In this document: positions 37,845 through 46,608 of the stretch, in pieces | Layout: the number at the start of each line of letters is the position of its first letter | Numbering within the stretch: position 1 is the first letter of the stretch | Source of the DNA: CAVYWD01 sp963772225 | GTDB taxonomy: Bacteria > Myxococcota > Myxococcia > Myxococcales > UBA5297 | Direction of reading: 5' to 3' | Assembly: GCA_963772225.1 (NCBI GenBank) | Contig: CAVYWD010000002.1 | Span: 62,001-126,000 of the forward strand | DNA length: 64,000 nucleotides | Position numbers and translations under genes: made by a program | Notes under the pieces: generated by a model | The model's input: the letters and a program-made list of their open reading frames with translations, nothing else | What the model was told of the DNA's origin: nothing | Database searches by the model: none

Positions 37845-37962
37845 GCGCCGCTCCGGGCGACCTCTCCCACGGCTGCGCTTTCGCGTGCGTGTCTTACGCC
37901 CCCCGACCTCCGATGCTTCGGAGTCTATCCGGGAAGCGGCGATGAGGTCAGGTGCTGAGCTT

Positions 37963-38074
37963 GCTGTCCCTCGGCGTAGAGCCGCGCCTCGGTCGCGGCG
38001 ATGACCTGGCGCGCCGCGCCCTCGCCTGAGGGCGGATCAAAGAGCCGGGGAGCGCTGAAGGCCGCGAAGCAGAG
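37963..38074 (+). repeat. Long direct repeat, right copy, segment A
   Basis: 112 bases matching 24144-24256 less one A. On the minus strand it encodes ~37 codons of the glycosyltransferase-like gene in the uninterrupted frame. At 38074/38075 it is fused to segment B across a 617-bp deletion with GAG microhomology (GCAGAG / CTCGAG). Confidence 0.9.
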
Positions 38075-38455
38075 GCGTTCGTGTCGCGGACCTTCAAGTC
38101 CTCGAAGCTCGGGACGAGCGCGCTCAAGCCCTTCGAGGTCCAGCGGGGCGCGCTGCCGCCGAAGCTCATGGAAATGGCAGCCGACAACAAGGCCAACAAC
38201 CAGCTTTCTTTCTATCGGCTTCAGGTCTACGGCGAGACGTATTACGCCGAATATTGCCGCTATGCGCCGACAAACCCGAACTCCGCCCGCGAGGTCGGCT
38301 CCTTCACCCTCTTGTCTTCGGACGGCGAATTCGTCGGGTGCGAGTTCCTGGTGGCCGGCGGCCCGGAGACGCTCAAAGTGAAGGTGAAGGTGCCGGCGGG
38401 CGGGCGAGGTCCGTCAGGGGACTTCGACTCTCGCGCGCAACGGCCGTCGTCCTGA
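38075..38455 (+). pseudogene. Conserved hypothetical protein, C-terminal fragment
   Basis: Encodes the last 126 residues of the protein found whole at 24484-25254. The 5' half is lost in the 617-bp deletion. A GTG at 38081 could permit translation of a fragment, but there is no clear ribosome site. Confidence 0.85.
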
Positions 38456-38809
38456 GCCGAGCGGAGCGCCTCACTCCACCCAGAAATACGCCGTGGCGAT
38501 GAGCGTCCTCGCCTCCTTCACCTTGCCCCGCACCGCCAGGAGCGTCAGCTCGCGGTCGAGCTGCGCGTAGGCGCGGTCCTCTTCCTGGCGCAGCTGGGAC
38601 ATGCGCCGCCGGTAGTCGCGGTCGGCGCGCTCCAATACCCCGCGGGCGCGCACCCGCAGCGCCGCGTTCTCCTCCGCGAGCGCGGCGCGCCGCGCGTCCT
38701 CGAGCCTGGCCCGCGCCTTGAGGACCGCTTCGCGCGGGGCCATCAGGCAGTCCTCGGCGTAGCGCATCGACTTCTCGCGGGCCTGGTCGCTCTCGAGCTC
38801 GATGGCCTC
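38075..38809 (+). repeat. Long direct repeat, right copy, segment B
   Basis: 735 bases matching 24874-25608 with one mismatch seen (38431). Right of 38809 the sequence continues into the body of the intact SNF2 helicase, while the left copy diverges at the same base. Confidence 0.93.
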
Positions 38810-41248
38810 GTGCGCCTGCGCCACCACCTCTTCGCGGGCCGCATTCAGCGCCTTCTCCTGCGCCGCCGCCACCGGGAGCACGGCCGGCGAGCGCCCGCGG
38901 GCCGCCTTGCCGGAGAGCCGGGCGATGGCCTCGCCGTCGGCGATGGAGAGCGCGCGGTAGGCGGAGCCGTCCTTGAGGAGCACCACATGCACCAGCCGCT
39001 CCGGCGGCCGCAAGCCGGCGATCTCGAAGCGATAGACGAACCACCAGCCTTCGGAGCCGGTGAGGTGGGCGAGACGCGCCGGCAGGTCGGCGCCGCTGAG
39101 CGAGAGATAGCTGATGGCCGGCGTGGGCTTGCCGCGCACCGTTCGCGCCGCCTCCTCGACCTTGTCGCGCGCCGCCTCCTCGTGGCCCAGGACAGCCCGG
39201 GTGAGCGCGCGGCTGCCCTTCTTGCGCCGCTCGATGGCCGCCTTGGCCGCCGAGCCCGTGATGCGCAGGCGCGAGCGGACGTCGCCGTCGAAGCGCTCCA
39301 GCAGGAGCTCGCGGGCCTGCGACATCCGCGCGCCGATTCGCGTCTCTAGGTCGCTGCGGAGCGCGTCGAAGGCGCGGTTCACCTCCTCCTCGGTCCGGCA
39401 CGACTGGTAAATGTCGAGCACCCGCCGCTCGAAGTCGACGCCGCTCTCCAGGGCGCCCAGGATCTCGTCCGAGGCGCCGAAGACGCCGTCGAAGAGGGTC
39501 AGCTTCTTCTCGAGCAGCTCGTAGAGCCGGGCGTCGGCGGCGTTGGACCGGTTGACGAAGTTGATGACCAGCACGTCCCGGGTCTGCCCGTAGCGGTGGC
39601 AGCGGCCGATGCGCTGCTCGACGCGCTGGGGGTTCCAGGGCAGGTCGTAGTTGACGATGAGGTTGCAGAACTGGAGGTTGAGCCCCTCGGCGCCGGCCTC
39701 GGTGGAGATGAGGATCTGCGTGCGCTCGCGGAACTCCTCGACCAACACCCGCCGCGCGTCGGGGCCGGCGCCGTCGCCGGAGAGCAGGGAGATCTTGCCG
39801 CGGTAGCCGCGGTCGCCCAAGAGCTGGCAGAGGTACTCCTGCGTGCGCTTGGACTCGGTGAAGATGACCGCCTTTTGCGGCCAGCTGTAGGAGTCCGCCA
39901 CCGCGAAGGCGCGGTCGATGGCCCGGCCCAGCGCCTCGCCCTTGGCGTTCACCTTGATGGACGCGGCGAGCTCGGCGTAGGCGCGCAGCTCGAAGAGCTC
40001 GCCCTCCAGCGCATCGAGGGTGGGCGGCGGGCGCTTCTTCTCCTGGGGGGGCGCGCCGGCCTCGGCCTCCTCCGGCGCCGCGTCGCCGTCGCCCAGTCCA
40101 TCCTCGAGCTCCTCGTCGAACTCCTTGAGCTCCTCGAGCTCGGCTGGCGAGAGCGAGAGCTCGAACTGGCGGTTGGCCCGCGCCGCGGCGATGCGCTGCT
40201 CCAGGCTGTCGGCGAGCCGCTTCAAGGTGGGCGCGATGGCGTAGGTCGAGGAGGCGAGGAGCTTGCGGTAGACGAGCGTGAGCAGGGTGCGCCGCCCGGG
40301 CTCGATGGCGAGGAGCTCCGCGCGCCGCAGGTACTCGCCCACCTTCTCGTAGAGGTCGAGCTCGGCCGGCGAGTAGGTGAAGTCCTCGACCATGGAGCGC
40401 CGGGCGGTGAACTTCACGTACTCGCGCACCTGGCGGCGCAGCGTGCGCTGCACGACCGGGGCGATGCGCCCCTTGAGCTCGTTGAGCGCGGTGGGCGCCT
40501 CCTCTGGGGTGCAGCCGGTGTAGCGGGCGCGGAAGGCGTGCTCGGGGCCGAGCACCGCCTCGTCCAGGAAGCTGATGAGGCCGTAGAGCTCCATGAGCTC
40601 GTTCTGCAGCGGCGTGGCGGTGAGCAAGAGCTTGGGCCGGCCCTCGAGGGCTAAGCGCAGGGCCTTGCCGGTCTTGTGGTTCGGGCGCCAGGCGTTGCGC
40701 AGCCGATGCGCCTCGTCGACGATCACCAGGTCCCAGGGCACGCGCGAGAGCTGCTCGGGCCGGTTCGCGCCGAAGGGGATGGAGGCGATGACCGGGCCGT
40801 TCTGCTCGAAGACGTTGCCGCGGAAGGTCCGCTCGAAGTCGCCGTCGATGCACACGGCCTTCAGGCCGAACTTCTCGAAGAGCTCGCCCTGCCACTGGGC
40901 GCGCAAAGGCGCCGGGCAGAGGATGAGGATGCGGCCCCGTCCCTCGGCGGCGAGCTGGGCGATGACGATGCCCGCCTCGATGGTCTTCCCGAGCCCCACC
41001 TCGTCGGCCAGGATGCCGCCGCCGCGCGGCAGGGCCTCGAGCGCGAACGCCGCCGCTTCGATCTGGTGGGGGTTCAGGTCGACGGTGGAGGCCGTCAGGG
41101 CGCTGGCGATGCGCGCGGCCCCGCTCTGGCCCAGCTCCAGCTCCTCGGCCAGGAGCCGCTGGTGGAAGGGGGTGAGAGGGGCGTCGGCGTTCGGCTCGAA
41201 GCCGGCCGCGACTCGCACAGGCGTCGCGCTCGGATCGTCCGACGGCAA
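38471..41248 (-). CDS. SNF2/RapA-type helicase-like ATPase
   Basis: 925 residues. The SF2 motifs are in order: LADEVGLGKTIEAG (I), DEAH (II), LTATPLQNEL (III), then ISTEAGAEGLNLQFC (V) and QRIGRCHRYGQ (VI). A long charged insertion (~400-440) separates the two RecA-like lobes and a coiled-coil-rich C terminus follows (~800-925). It resembles RapA/HepA-like ATPases that remodel protein-DNA complexes. No methylase, nuclease or DrmB-like neighbour is present, so a defence-system assignment is not supported. ATG 41248 is used. The C-terminal coding part is duplicated at 25270-25608. Confidence 0.92.
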   Translation of the reverse strand: MPSDDPSATPVRVAAGFEPNADAPLTPFHQRLLAEELELGQSGAARIASALTASTVDLNPHQIEAAAFALEALPRGGGILADEVGLGKTIEAGIVIAQLAAEGRGRILILCPAPLRAQWQGELFEKFGLKAVCIDGDFERTFRGNVFEQNGPVIASIPFGANRPEQLSRVPWDLVIVDEAHRLRNAWRPNHKTGKALRLALEGRPKLLLTATPLQNELMELYGLISFLDEAVLGPEHAFRARYTGCTPEEAPTALNELKGRIAPVVQRTLRRQVREYVKFTARRSMVEDFTYSPAELDLYEKVGEYLRRAELLAIEPGRRTLLTLVYRKLLASSTYAIAPTLKRLADSLEQRIAAARANRQFELSLSPAELEELKEFDEELEDGLGDGDAAPEEAEAGAPPQEKKRPPPTLDALEGELFELRAYAELAASIKVNAKGEALGRAIDRAFAVADSYSWPQKAVIFTESKRTQEYLCQLLGDRGYRGKISLLSGDGAGPDARRVLVEEFRERTQILISTEAGAEGLNLQFCNLIVNYDLPWNPQRVEQRIGRCHRYGQTRDVLVINFVNRSNAADARLYELLEKKLTLFDGVFGASDEILGALESGVDFERRVLDIYQSCRTEEEVNRAFDALRSDLETRIGARMSQARELLLERFDGDVRSRLRITGSAAKAAIERRKKGSRALTRAVLGHEEAARDKVEEAARTVRGKPTPAISYLSLSGADLPARLAHLTGSEGWWFVYRFEIAGLRPPERLVHVVLLKDGSAYRALSIADGEAIARLSGKAARGRSPAVLPVAAAQEKALNAAREEVVAQAHEAIELESDQAREKSMRYAEDCLMAPREAVLKARARLEDARRAALAEENAALRVRARGVLERADRDYRRRMSQLRQEEDRAYAQLDRELTLLAVRGKVKEARTLIATAYFWVE

Positions 41249-41311
41249 CCCCAGACCTCACTTCTCGCATCGCGGCTGGCTCCAGGCCCCTCGGTGGAAG
41301 GCGCGGGATGC

Positions 41312-41352
41312 TACCTACCACGATCCGGCAGTCAACTCCCGACGGCGACTTC
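41312..41352 (+). repeat. 41-bp direct repeat, left copy
   Basis: Perfect match to 42424-42464, same orientation; begins TACCTACCACGATCCGGC. The pair brackets the gene at 41499-42188 and lies ~64 nt upstream of the helicase start. Confidence 0.85.
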
Positions 41353-41498
41353 TGCCGCGAGGGTCACGGAGCAGATCCGCGCACTTCGGCGGCGGCGCAT
41401 CGCCGGCGCCGGTTCCGGCTCGCAAATCCTCCATGCTGGCCGCCGAGAAAAGCAGGCCCCTGCTCGCCGGCCAGTCGCTCGCCCGCGCTTCGCCGCGC

Positions 41499-42188
41499 CT
41501 ATGCAGGCGGCGCCTTCGCGAGCGCCGTGCACAGGGGGCAGGTCGGGGGCGCATGCGGCGCGTCGCGCCGGTGCAGGTCGAGCAGCGCCCTGGAGACTTC
41601 CGCCAGGTCCCGGCGAACCTCGTGGCGCAGGCCCCGGACCCGAGCGATGCGCATGGAATCGTAGGCCGTCGTCTGGTGGCGCAGCCAGGCGATCACCGCC
41701 GATTCCGCGCGCTGCGCGACCGGTATTCGCTCGGTCCGCGCCACAGTCCCGGAGCCCACCGGCGTGGCGTGCAGCGTCACCAGGTTCGCGAGCTTGTGGC
41801 CGGCCTCGGCGAAGGCCGGGGCGAAGCGCAGGAACTCGCGGACCTCCTTCTCGAAGCTCTCGACGTACCCAGCCTGCACGGCGTCGCGTCGTCGTGCCGC
41901 CGCGTCGAGACGCTTGGCGTACCGGGGGTCTGCCCGTTCGATAGACAGCTGGCTCTTGGCCTGCTCGATGTGAGCTGTCGGGGCCCAGACGCCTTTGGAG
42001 AAAGTCTTTCGCCCCTTCTTCTCGACCACCGTCCAGGACGGCCCGGCCGCCTTCACGCGGCGGGTCAGCCCAGGATCGCCGGGCGGCAAGAGCGCCCATC
42101 CCTCCGGCGCGGTGAGCACGGTGCCTTCCGGGGTGCGCACGCGGCGCAGATCAGACGAGACAGCGGCGACGGTCAGGGCCTGGCTCAA
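41499..42188 (-). CDS. DUF2293-like protein
   Basis: About 229 residues from TTG 42188, which has GGGAGGT upstream; an open frame extends to 42332 but looks non-coding. The middle part has VKAAGPSWTVVEKKGRKTFSKG in two pieces; the C-terminal part (IAWLRHQTTAYDSMR, VRRDLAEVSRALLDLHRR) resembles DUF2293, and the chain ends with a CPLC motif (PPTCPLCTAL). Function unknown. It is bracketed by the 41-bp direct repeats and stands alone between the helicase and the HisRS-like gene. Confidence 0.6.
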   Translation of the reverse strand: MSQALTVAAVSSDLRRVRTPEGTVLTAPEGWALLPPGDPGLTRRVKAAGPSWTVVEKKGRKTFSKGVWAPTAHIEQAKSQLSIERADPRYAKRLDAAARRRDAVQAGYVESFEKEVREFLRFAPAFAEAGHKLANLVTLHATPVGSGTVARTERIPVAQRAESAVIAWLRHQTTAYDSMRIARVRGLRHEVRRDLAEVSRALLDLHRRDAPHAPPTCPLCTALAKAPPA

Positions 42189-42423
42189 GGGGGACCTCCC
42201 GAAGGTGCGTGAGCTTCGCCTTGGTACTACACGGAGCCAGCTGCTCCAAGCGATCGCCCCGACCTGCCTGCCTCGGCCTCGTCCCGCGCAGGCCGACTGG
42301 TTTCCTCTGCTCATCTCGATGACCTCCCGCACAACCAGGGGAGGCCAACCTACCGGGCGCCATCGGGGCCGTCAGGTGCCCGTCCGTGCACTGCCTACGA
42401 AGGACCGGAGGATGGGTTGTAGG

Positions 42424-42464
42424 TACCTACCACGATCCGGCAGTCAACTCCCGACGGCGACTTC
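42424..42464 (+). repeat. 41-bp direct repeat, right copy
   Basis: Perfect copy of 41312-41352. Its left edge overlaps a 12-bp palindrome, GTAGGTACCTAC (42420-42431), absent from the other copy. Confidence 0.85.
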
Positions 42465-42545
42465 CGGCGCTAGGTCAGGCCGGACCTGAATGGAAATGGT
42501 TGAGCTCTTCGTCGACGGTCGCGTCGCGCCGGAGCGACGGTGGGC

Positions 42546-43694
42546 TCAGGGCGCCCCGGTCGGCGCGAACAGCCTCACCGCCAGCTCCGAGCCGAAGCCG
42601 CTCGTCAACAGGCGCTCTTTGCGATTCCGGAGCAGCTCCTGCGTCCACCGGGTGAAGCCGCCGTCGCCCAGCTGGACCTCGCCGCTCGACGCGCGCTCGA
42701 CGCCGACGTGCAGGCAGAGGCCGTCGTAGTATCCGAGCCCCGCGAGCCGGTCGAGCTCGAACGAGAAGTCGACCTCCGGGAAGGCCCTGCGCAGCGGCGC
42801 CACCACCCGCTCCTCGGCCCGGCTGAGCCGAAGCCACGCGGAGGGGAGCCGCAGATTCTGCAGCTCGTCGGCGGCGGCGTCGAGCGAGGTCGCGCGCTGC
42901 GGGAGCGAGACCCCGCGCTGCGCGAGGAAGGCGGCCGGGGAGTCGAGCTTGTGCGTGCGGACCGCGGCGCGGACCTCCTCGGGGTCGACGCCGCGGGCGC
43001 GGAGAAGGCCGCGCACAATCTCGGTGTCGGAGAGCGCCACGTGGACTCGGCCGAGGCGCCAGCCCGCCTCGCCGAGCGCGCGCAGGAGCTCGAGGTAGAC
43101 GGCGAGGTGCGCGGCGAGGCTCTCGGTCTCGAAGCGGTCCTCGGGCTCCACGGGGCCGGCGCTCACCAGCGAGAAGAGCCGAAAGTGGGGCGTGAAGCCG
43201 GGGACGTCCACCGGCTGCTGCCGAACGCACCGGTGGCTCGAGCAGAGCTTCACCGCCGAGCGGTCCTTCCGGCGGGCGAGCTCCCGGCGCAGGCGGGCGC
43301 ACTCCAGGGCCTGCGCAGCGGTGGGGTCGGCGAGCACCTCAGTGCCTCGGAGCGCCGAGAGGACGTTGTTCTGGTCGATGCCTCCCAGGACGAGGTTCGT
43401 CCCCAGGGGGCCCACCGGCGAGAGCTCCACCGCCGTGAAGCGCGAGGCGGCGGCGAAGGCGGCCCGGTCGAGATCGAGCAGGCGGCGGGCGTCGACGGAC
43501 GAGGCCTGGACCAGGGGTTGGCGGTCGACCTGCGCGAGCAGCTCGGGCGGCGCCCGGCGCGCGCGCTCGCGCACGGCATGAAGCAGGAGCGAGGCGAGGT
43601 CGGAGCCCGGCAGTCGCGCGGCGAGAAGGTCGGCCAGGTCCGCGACCCCTGCCTCGCGCGCGATGCGATCGAGGATGGGCTGTCGGCCCGTCAT
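42546..43694 (-). CDS. Uncharacterised protein, weakly HisRS/HisZ-like
   Basis: 382 residues. The layout recalls the catalytic domain of histidyl-tRNA synthetase or HisZ: FTAVELSPVGPLGTNLVLGG as a motif-2-like region split by DQNNVLSALRGTEVL, then LGYYDGLCLHVG and DGGFTRWTQELL near the C terminus where motif 3 would lie. Class II signature arginines are not clear, so aminoacylation is doubtful. The start overlaps the stop of the M28 peptidase gene (ATGA), implying co-expression. An amino-acid or nucleotide-binding role is a guess. Confidence 0.55.
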   Translation of the reverse strand: MTGRQPILDRIAREAGVADLADLLAARLPGSDLASLLLHAVRERARRAPPELLAQVDRQPLVQASSVDARRLLDLDRAAFAAASRFTAVELSPVGPLGTNLVLGGIDQNNVLSALRGTEVLADPTAAQALECARLRRELARRKDRSAVKLCSSHRCVRQQPVDVPGFTPHFRLFSLVSAGPVEPEDRFETESLAAHLAVYLELLRALGEAGWRLGRVHVALSDTEIVRGLLRARGVDPEEVRAAVRTHKLDSPAAFLAQRGVSLPQRATSLDAAADELQNLRLPSAWLRLSRAEERVVAPLRRAFPEVDFSFELDRLAGLGYYDGLCLHVGVERASSGEVQLGDGGFTRWTQELLRNRKERLLTSGFGSELAVRLFAPTGAP

Positions 43695-44959
43695 GCCGGC
43701 GCCCTGCCGAGGCGGGTCTCGACGATGGCCTCCACCAGCTTCTCCACGAACTCCACGGCCTCGAAGAAGGGCTCGAGCTCCAGGTTCTCGGGCGTGTCGC
43801 TCGGGGTGTGGTAATGGCGCGGCGCCCCGAGAGCCGGGTCGATGCAGAGCAGGGAGCCCGCGTCCCAGCCGCGGGCCAGGAAGGCCGCGGCGTCGGTCCC
43901 GCCGACGGGGGTCCGATGGCCCTTCACCTTGGCGAAGCGCGGCTCGCTCTCGGCCACGCGCCGGAAGGTCTGCTGGAGCCAGCCAGGGATCGGGTAGGCG
44001 ATGACGTCGCCTTCGGCTTCCAGGAAGCGAAGCTCGCCGTTGGTCAGGCTGTCGAGGGCCAGGAAAACGGTGCGAGTCTTGTCCCACGCGCCGGCCTTGT
44101 CGCGCGCCAGCGCGTCGGCGCCGCCCATGCTCGCTTCCTCGCAGCCGGTGACCGCGAAGACCAGCTCCACGTCCTTGCGCTTGCGCGGGCCGAGGCGCGC
44201 CGCGAGCAGCGGGAGCGCCGCTACGCCGGTGAGGTCGTCGTTCGCCCCCGGCACGAGCTCGTTGCGCAGGACGACCTGAAGGGCGAGCGCGGCGATGATG
44301 GCGGACGGCGCGGTGAGCGCGGCCTCCACCGGCCGCAGCGGCCAGGTGAGCGGGCCGAGGAGAGCGCGCGCCAGGTCCACCCCCGCGAGCGCGAAGTTCG
44401 TCCAGGTGGCGAAGGCGAGCGAGCGCTCCAGGGGCCCCGGCATCTTCCGGGCGGCGACGGCCCGGACCGCGCGCGGGTCGAACATGAGGCCGGTGAAGGC
44501 GGCGTCGGCGTGCGCCGCCAGCACGATGCGCAGCGAAGGCTCGCCCTCGGCGGGTAGGGTCGCCAGGAGGTTCTGCGAGGGCTTGAAGCGGAGCAGCCGG
44601 CGCAGGAGGTAGGCCTTGCGGGTAGCGTCCAGGAAGAACGAGGCGCCGGCGGTGAGGTGGAGCGCAAAGGCGCCCAGCGGGAAGAGGCCGGACACGGCGG
44701 TACCCAGGGTGCTCAGGCCGAAGTGGAGCGCCAGGTTCGAGTAGAGGTTGTCGTTGAACTCGAACGGGTGGAGCTCGGTGCGGGCGCCGAGGGCCTGGAA
44801 TACTTCGAGGACGATGCGCTGGGCGCGGCGCTCGTCCTCGCTGGCGGGCTTGCGCTTGGGGCACTCGCGGACGATCCGCTCGATGAGCGCGACGGCCTTG
44901 GCGCGCTCGTCTTCGGTGAGGCGAGAGGCGGTGGAGGGAAGGCGGGCCAGCTCGGTCAT
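43691..44959 (-). CDS. M28-family metallopeptidase with membrane segments
   Basis: 422 residues. Zinc-ligand motifs of aminopeptidase family M28 are visible: VLAAHADA, PGANDDLTGVAAL, CEEASMGGADAL, a later Asp in LALDSLT and HYHTPSDTPENL. Between the first and second motif lie hydrophobic stretches (~75-110 and ~185-230), so the enzyme is probably membrane-embedded, with the active site in a loop. It is co-transcribed with the HisRS/HisZ-like gene through an ATGA overlap. Substrate unknown. Confidence 0.85.
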   Translation of the reverse strand: MTELARLPSTASRLTEDERAKAVALIERIVRECPKRKPASEDERRAQRIVLEVFQALGARTELHPFEFNDNLYSNLALHFGLSTLGTAVSGLFPLGAFALHLTAGASFFLDATRKAYLLRRLLRFKPSQNLLATLPAEGEPSLRIVLAAHADAAFTGLMFDPRAVRAVAARKMPGPLERSLAFATWTNFALAGVDLARALLGPLTWPLRPVEAALTAPSAIIAALALQVVLRNELVPGANDDLTGVAALPLLAARLGPRKRKDVELVFAVTGCEEASMGGADALARDKAGAWDKTRTVFLALDSLTNGELRFLEAEGDVIAYPIPGWLQQTFRRVAESEPRFAKVKGHRTPVGGTDAAAFLARGWDAGSLLCIDPALGAPRHYHTPSDTPENLELEPFFEAVEFVEKLVEAIVETRLGRAPA

Positions 44960-45145
44960 GGGGGTCTCCTTGGCTTCCGCTGGAGGCCGCCAGTTGTCTC
45001 AAAGCCGGAGCGGCGAGCGCAAGATTCCTCTTGGCCTTTAGGCCGAGCAGGATAGCGGCGTGAACGAAAGGCCGCGGCCGCGGAACCCGCGGCGGGCCGA
45101 GCGATCTCACGGGAGGAGCAGGGGCGGGGGAGCCGAGAAATTGAA

Positions 45146-45177
45146 AAGACGAGCCGCCGCGAGCGGCGACTCGTCTT
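45146..45177 (-). terminator. Intrinsic terminator of the respiratory operon
   Basis: Stem arms AAGACGAG / CTCGTCTT enclosing a further GC-rich pairing (CCGCC / GGCGA-type). Read on the minus strand the hairpin is followed by TTTTC. It lies 36 nt after the stop of the last operon gene at 45213. Confidence 0.7.
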
Positions 45178-45212
45178 CCGAGAGACCGGCGAGCCGGCCG
45201 CTGAGGATGCCT

Positions 45213-46595
45213 CTACGGCACGGTCGCCGACGTGAGGGCGTTCGCCTGAATCGCGGGAGCGCTTCCCGGATGGGAAATGGTGTGCAGATACAGGGCGAGG
45301 TCGTCGGCTTCGGCCGCGGAAGCGGCCAGCGGCGGCATGAACTTCAGGTACGTGTTTTCCTTGGGATCGCGAGAGCGCAGCAAGCGGACCATGCTCTTCG
45401 TGCCCTCGAGGTCCCGCTGCTTGACCAGCTGCTTGATGCTTCGATACCCGTCGAGCGTGTGGCACGACATGCAGAGGCTCCGGAACACCGCCTCGCCCCT
45501 GGCGAACTGGGTGCCGCCGCCCATGGCCGCGTACTCGCGGGCCCAGACGCTGTTCGCCAGCAGGCCATCCTTCTGATACGCGGCCACGCTCTCCACCGGC
45601 ACGCCGCTCGAGTACATCACGTCTCGAATGACATAGGGCTTGCGAGCCACCTCGCGGGACCATTCGGAGACGCCGGTAGCCATGAACGCCACCGCGCCGA
45701 TGGCCACCGCCATGCCGCGGGTGAACGAGCGGCCGTTCCGAAAGGGTCCAAAGTAGACGATGAAGCCGACGGTAGCCGTGGACATCAGCATCAACATGGC
45801 CACACGCGTCACCATGGAGAAATTGCCGGTGGCCGCCCCGACGACGCCGCTCTGCAAGAGCTCCCGTGAGCCGTCGGGGATGGCGAGGAAGTACCAGGCG
45901 CCCACCAGCGGCAGGAGCACGTAGGCGGGGAGCACCCAGCCGGAGGCGAAGCGCAGCACGCGCTCCTTGAGGTCCAGGTCCTGGATCTTGGCGGCGCTCC
46001 AGAATGCGTAGACGCTGGCCAAGGTCCACATCACGAGCGTGCGCATGATGAGGCTGGGCGCGTAGGTGGGGTTGAAGAAGCCGTCCCACATCCATTTGCT
46101 TTGGATCCAGCCCTTCCCCGGCGTGAGCATGAACGTGATGATGCCGTTGATGATCGCCAAGGTCAGCCAGCTCGAAATCGCGTAGAGCCAGCCAACCTTG
46201 ACGTGCCGCTCGGGCGTCAGGCGGTCCCAGCCGTAGTAATAGGCCGTGATGCAGGCCATCTCAGCGAGAAAGACGACCCACTCGGTGGCCCAGCCGAGCA
46301 CGAAACCGTGGATGAGGTGGCCGATGCCGTGGGGGTTGGCGAGGGCGACGACCACCCAGATGCCCACGCCATACCCGGCGCCGCCGACGCTGGTCACGAT
46401 GAGGAAGAGCCGCGCGTGGCTGCGCAGCCACTGCCGCATAGCATCGTCCCGGCGCTTGACCGCCCAGGCCTCCATGATGGGCAGGAAGAGGCCGCCGCCG
46501 ACGGCGAAGTGAGAAAGAAAGATATGGATGATCGCCACGATGCCGACGACCCATCCGCTTCCGAGAATGGGAACTTCCCAGACGGGATAATTCAT
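45213..46595 (-). CDS. bd-oxidase-like membrane subunit fused to a cytochrome c domain
   Basis: 460 residues with about nine hydrophobic helices. The N-terminal part is CydA-like in character (IHIFLSHFAVGGG, GWATEWVVFLAEMACITAYYYGWDRL). The C-terminal ~100 residues form a mono-heme cytochrome c with CMSCH at 375-379 and a likely Met ligand in LKFMPPL. It ends an operon with a Rieske protein and cytochrome b, so it probably passes electrons from a bc-type quinol oxidation site to a periplasmic acceptor rather than reducing oxygen itself. The start is ATG 46595. Confidence 0.83.
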   Translation of the reverse strand: MNYPVWEVPILGSGWVVGIVAIIHIFLSHFAVGGGLFLPIMEAWAVKRRDDAMRQWLRSHARLFLIVTSVGGAGYGVGIWVVVALANPHGIGHLIHGFVLGWATEWVVFLAEMACITAYYYGWDRLTPERHVKVGWLYAISSWLTLAIINGIITFMLTPGKGWIQSKWMWDGFFNPTYAPSLIMRTLVMWTLASVYAFWSAAKIQDLDLKERVLRFASGWVLPAYVLLPLVGAWYFLAIPDGSRELLQSGVVGAATGNFSMVTRVAMLMLMSTATVGFIVYFGPFRNGRSFTRGMAVAIGAVAFMATGVSEWSREVARKPYVIRDVMYSSGVPVESVAAYQKDGLLANSVWAREYAAMGGGTQFARGEAVFRSLCMSCHTLDGYRSIKQLVKQRDLEGTKSMVRLLRSRDPKENTYLKFMPPLAASAAEADDLALYLHTISHPGSAPAIQANALTSATVP

Positions 46596-46608
46596 GGCTT
46601 CAAGCCTT

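Larger units (their letters stand above)
25609..37962. mobile_element. 12.35-kb inserted island bounded by long direct repeats
   Basis: The DNA between the two copies of the repeat interrupts what was evidently a continuous locus: glycosyltransferase, hypothetical gene, SNF2 helicase. Left and right repeat copies are reciprocally truncated at the island edges, the geometry left by single-crossover (Campbell-type) insertion of a circular molecule carrying a fragment of the host locus. The contents are gene fragments, a TetR/SRPBCC pair and nested IS91-like, RIT and IS21-like elements. A tandem-duplication origin or an assembly artefact would need to be excluded. Confidence 0.7.

Noticed and set aside
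25609..37962. Integration next to a tRNA gene with att sites
   Set aside because: No tRNA-like cloverleaf was found at either edge; the flanking repeats are protein-coding host sequence.
38471..41248. SNF2 helicase as part of a phage-defence system (DISARM or similar)
   Set aside because: No methyltransferase, DUF1998, PLD or nuclease gene is adjacent; neighbouring genes are metabolic, respiratory or mobile.
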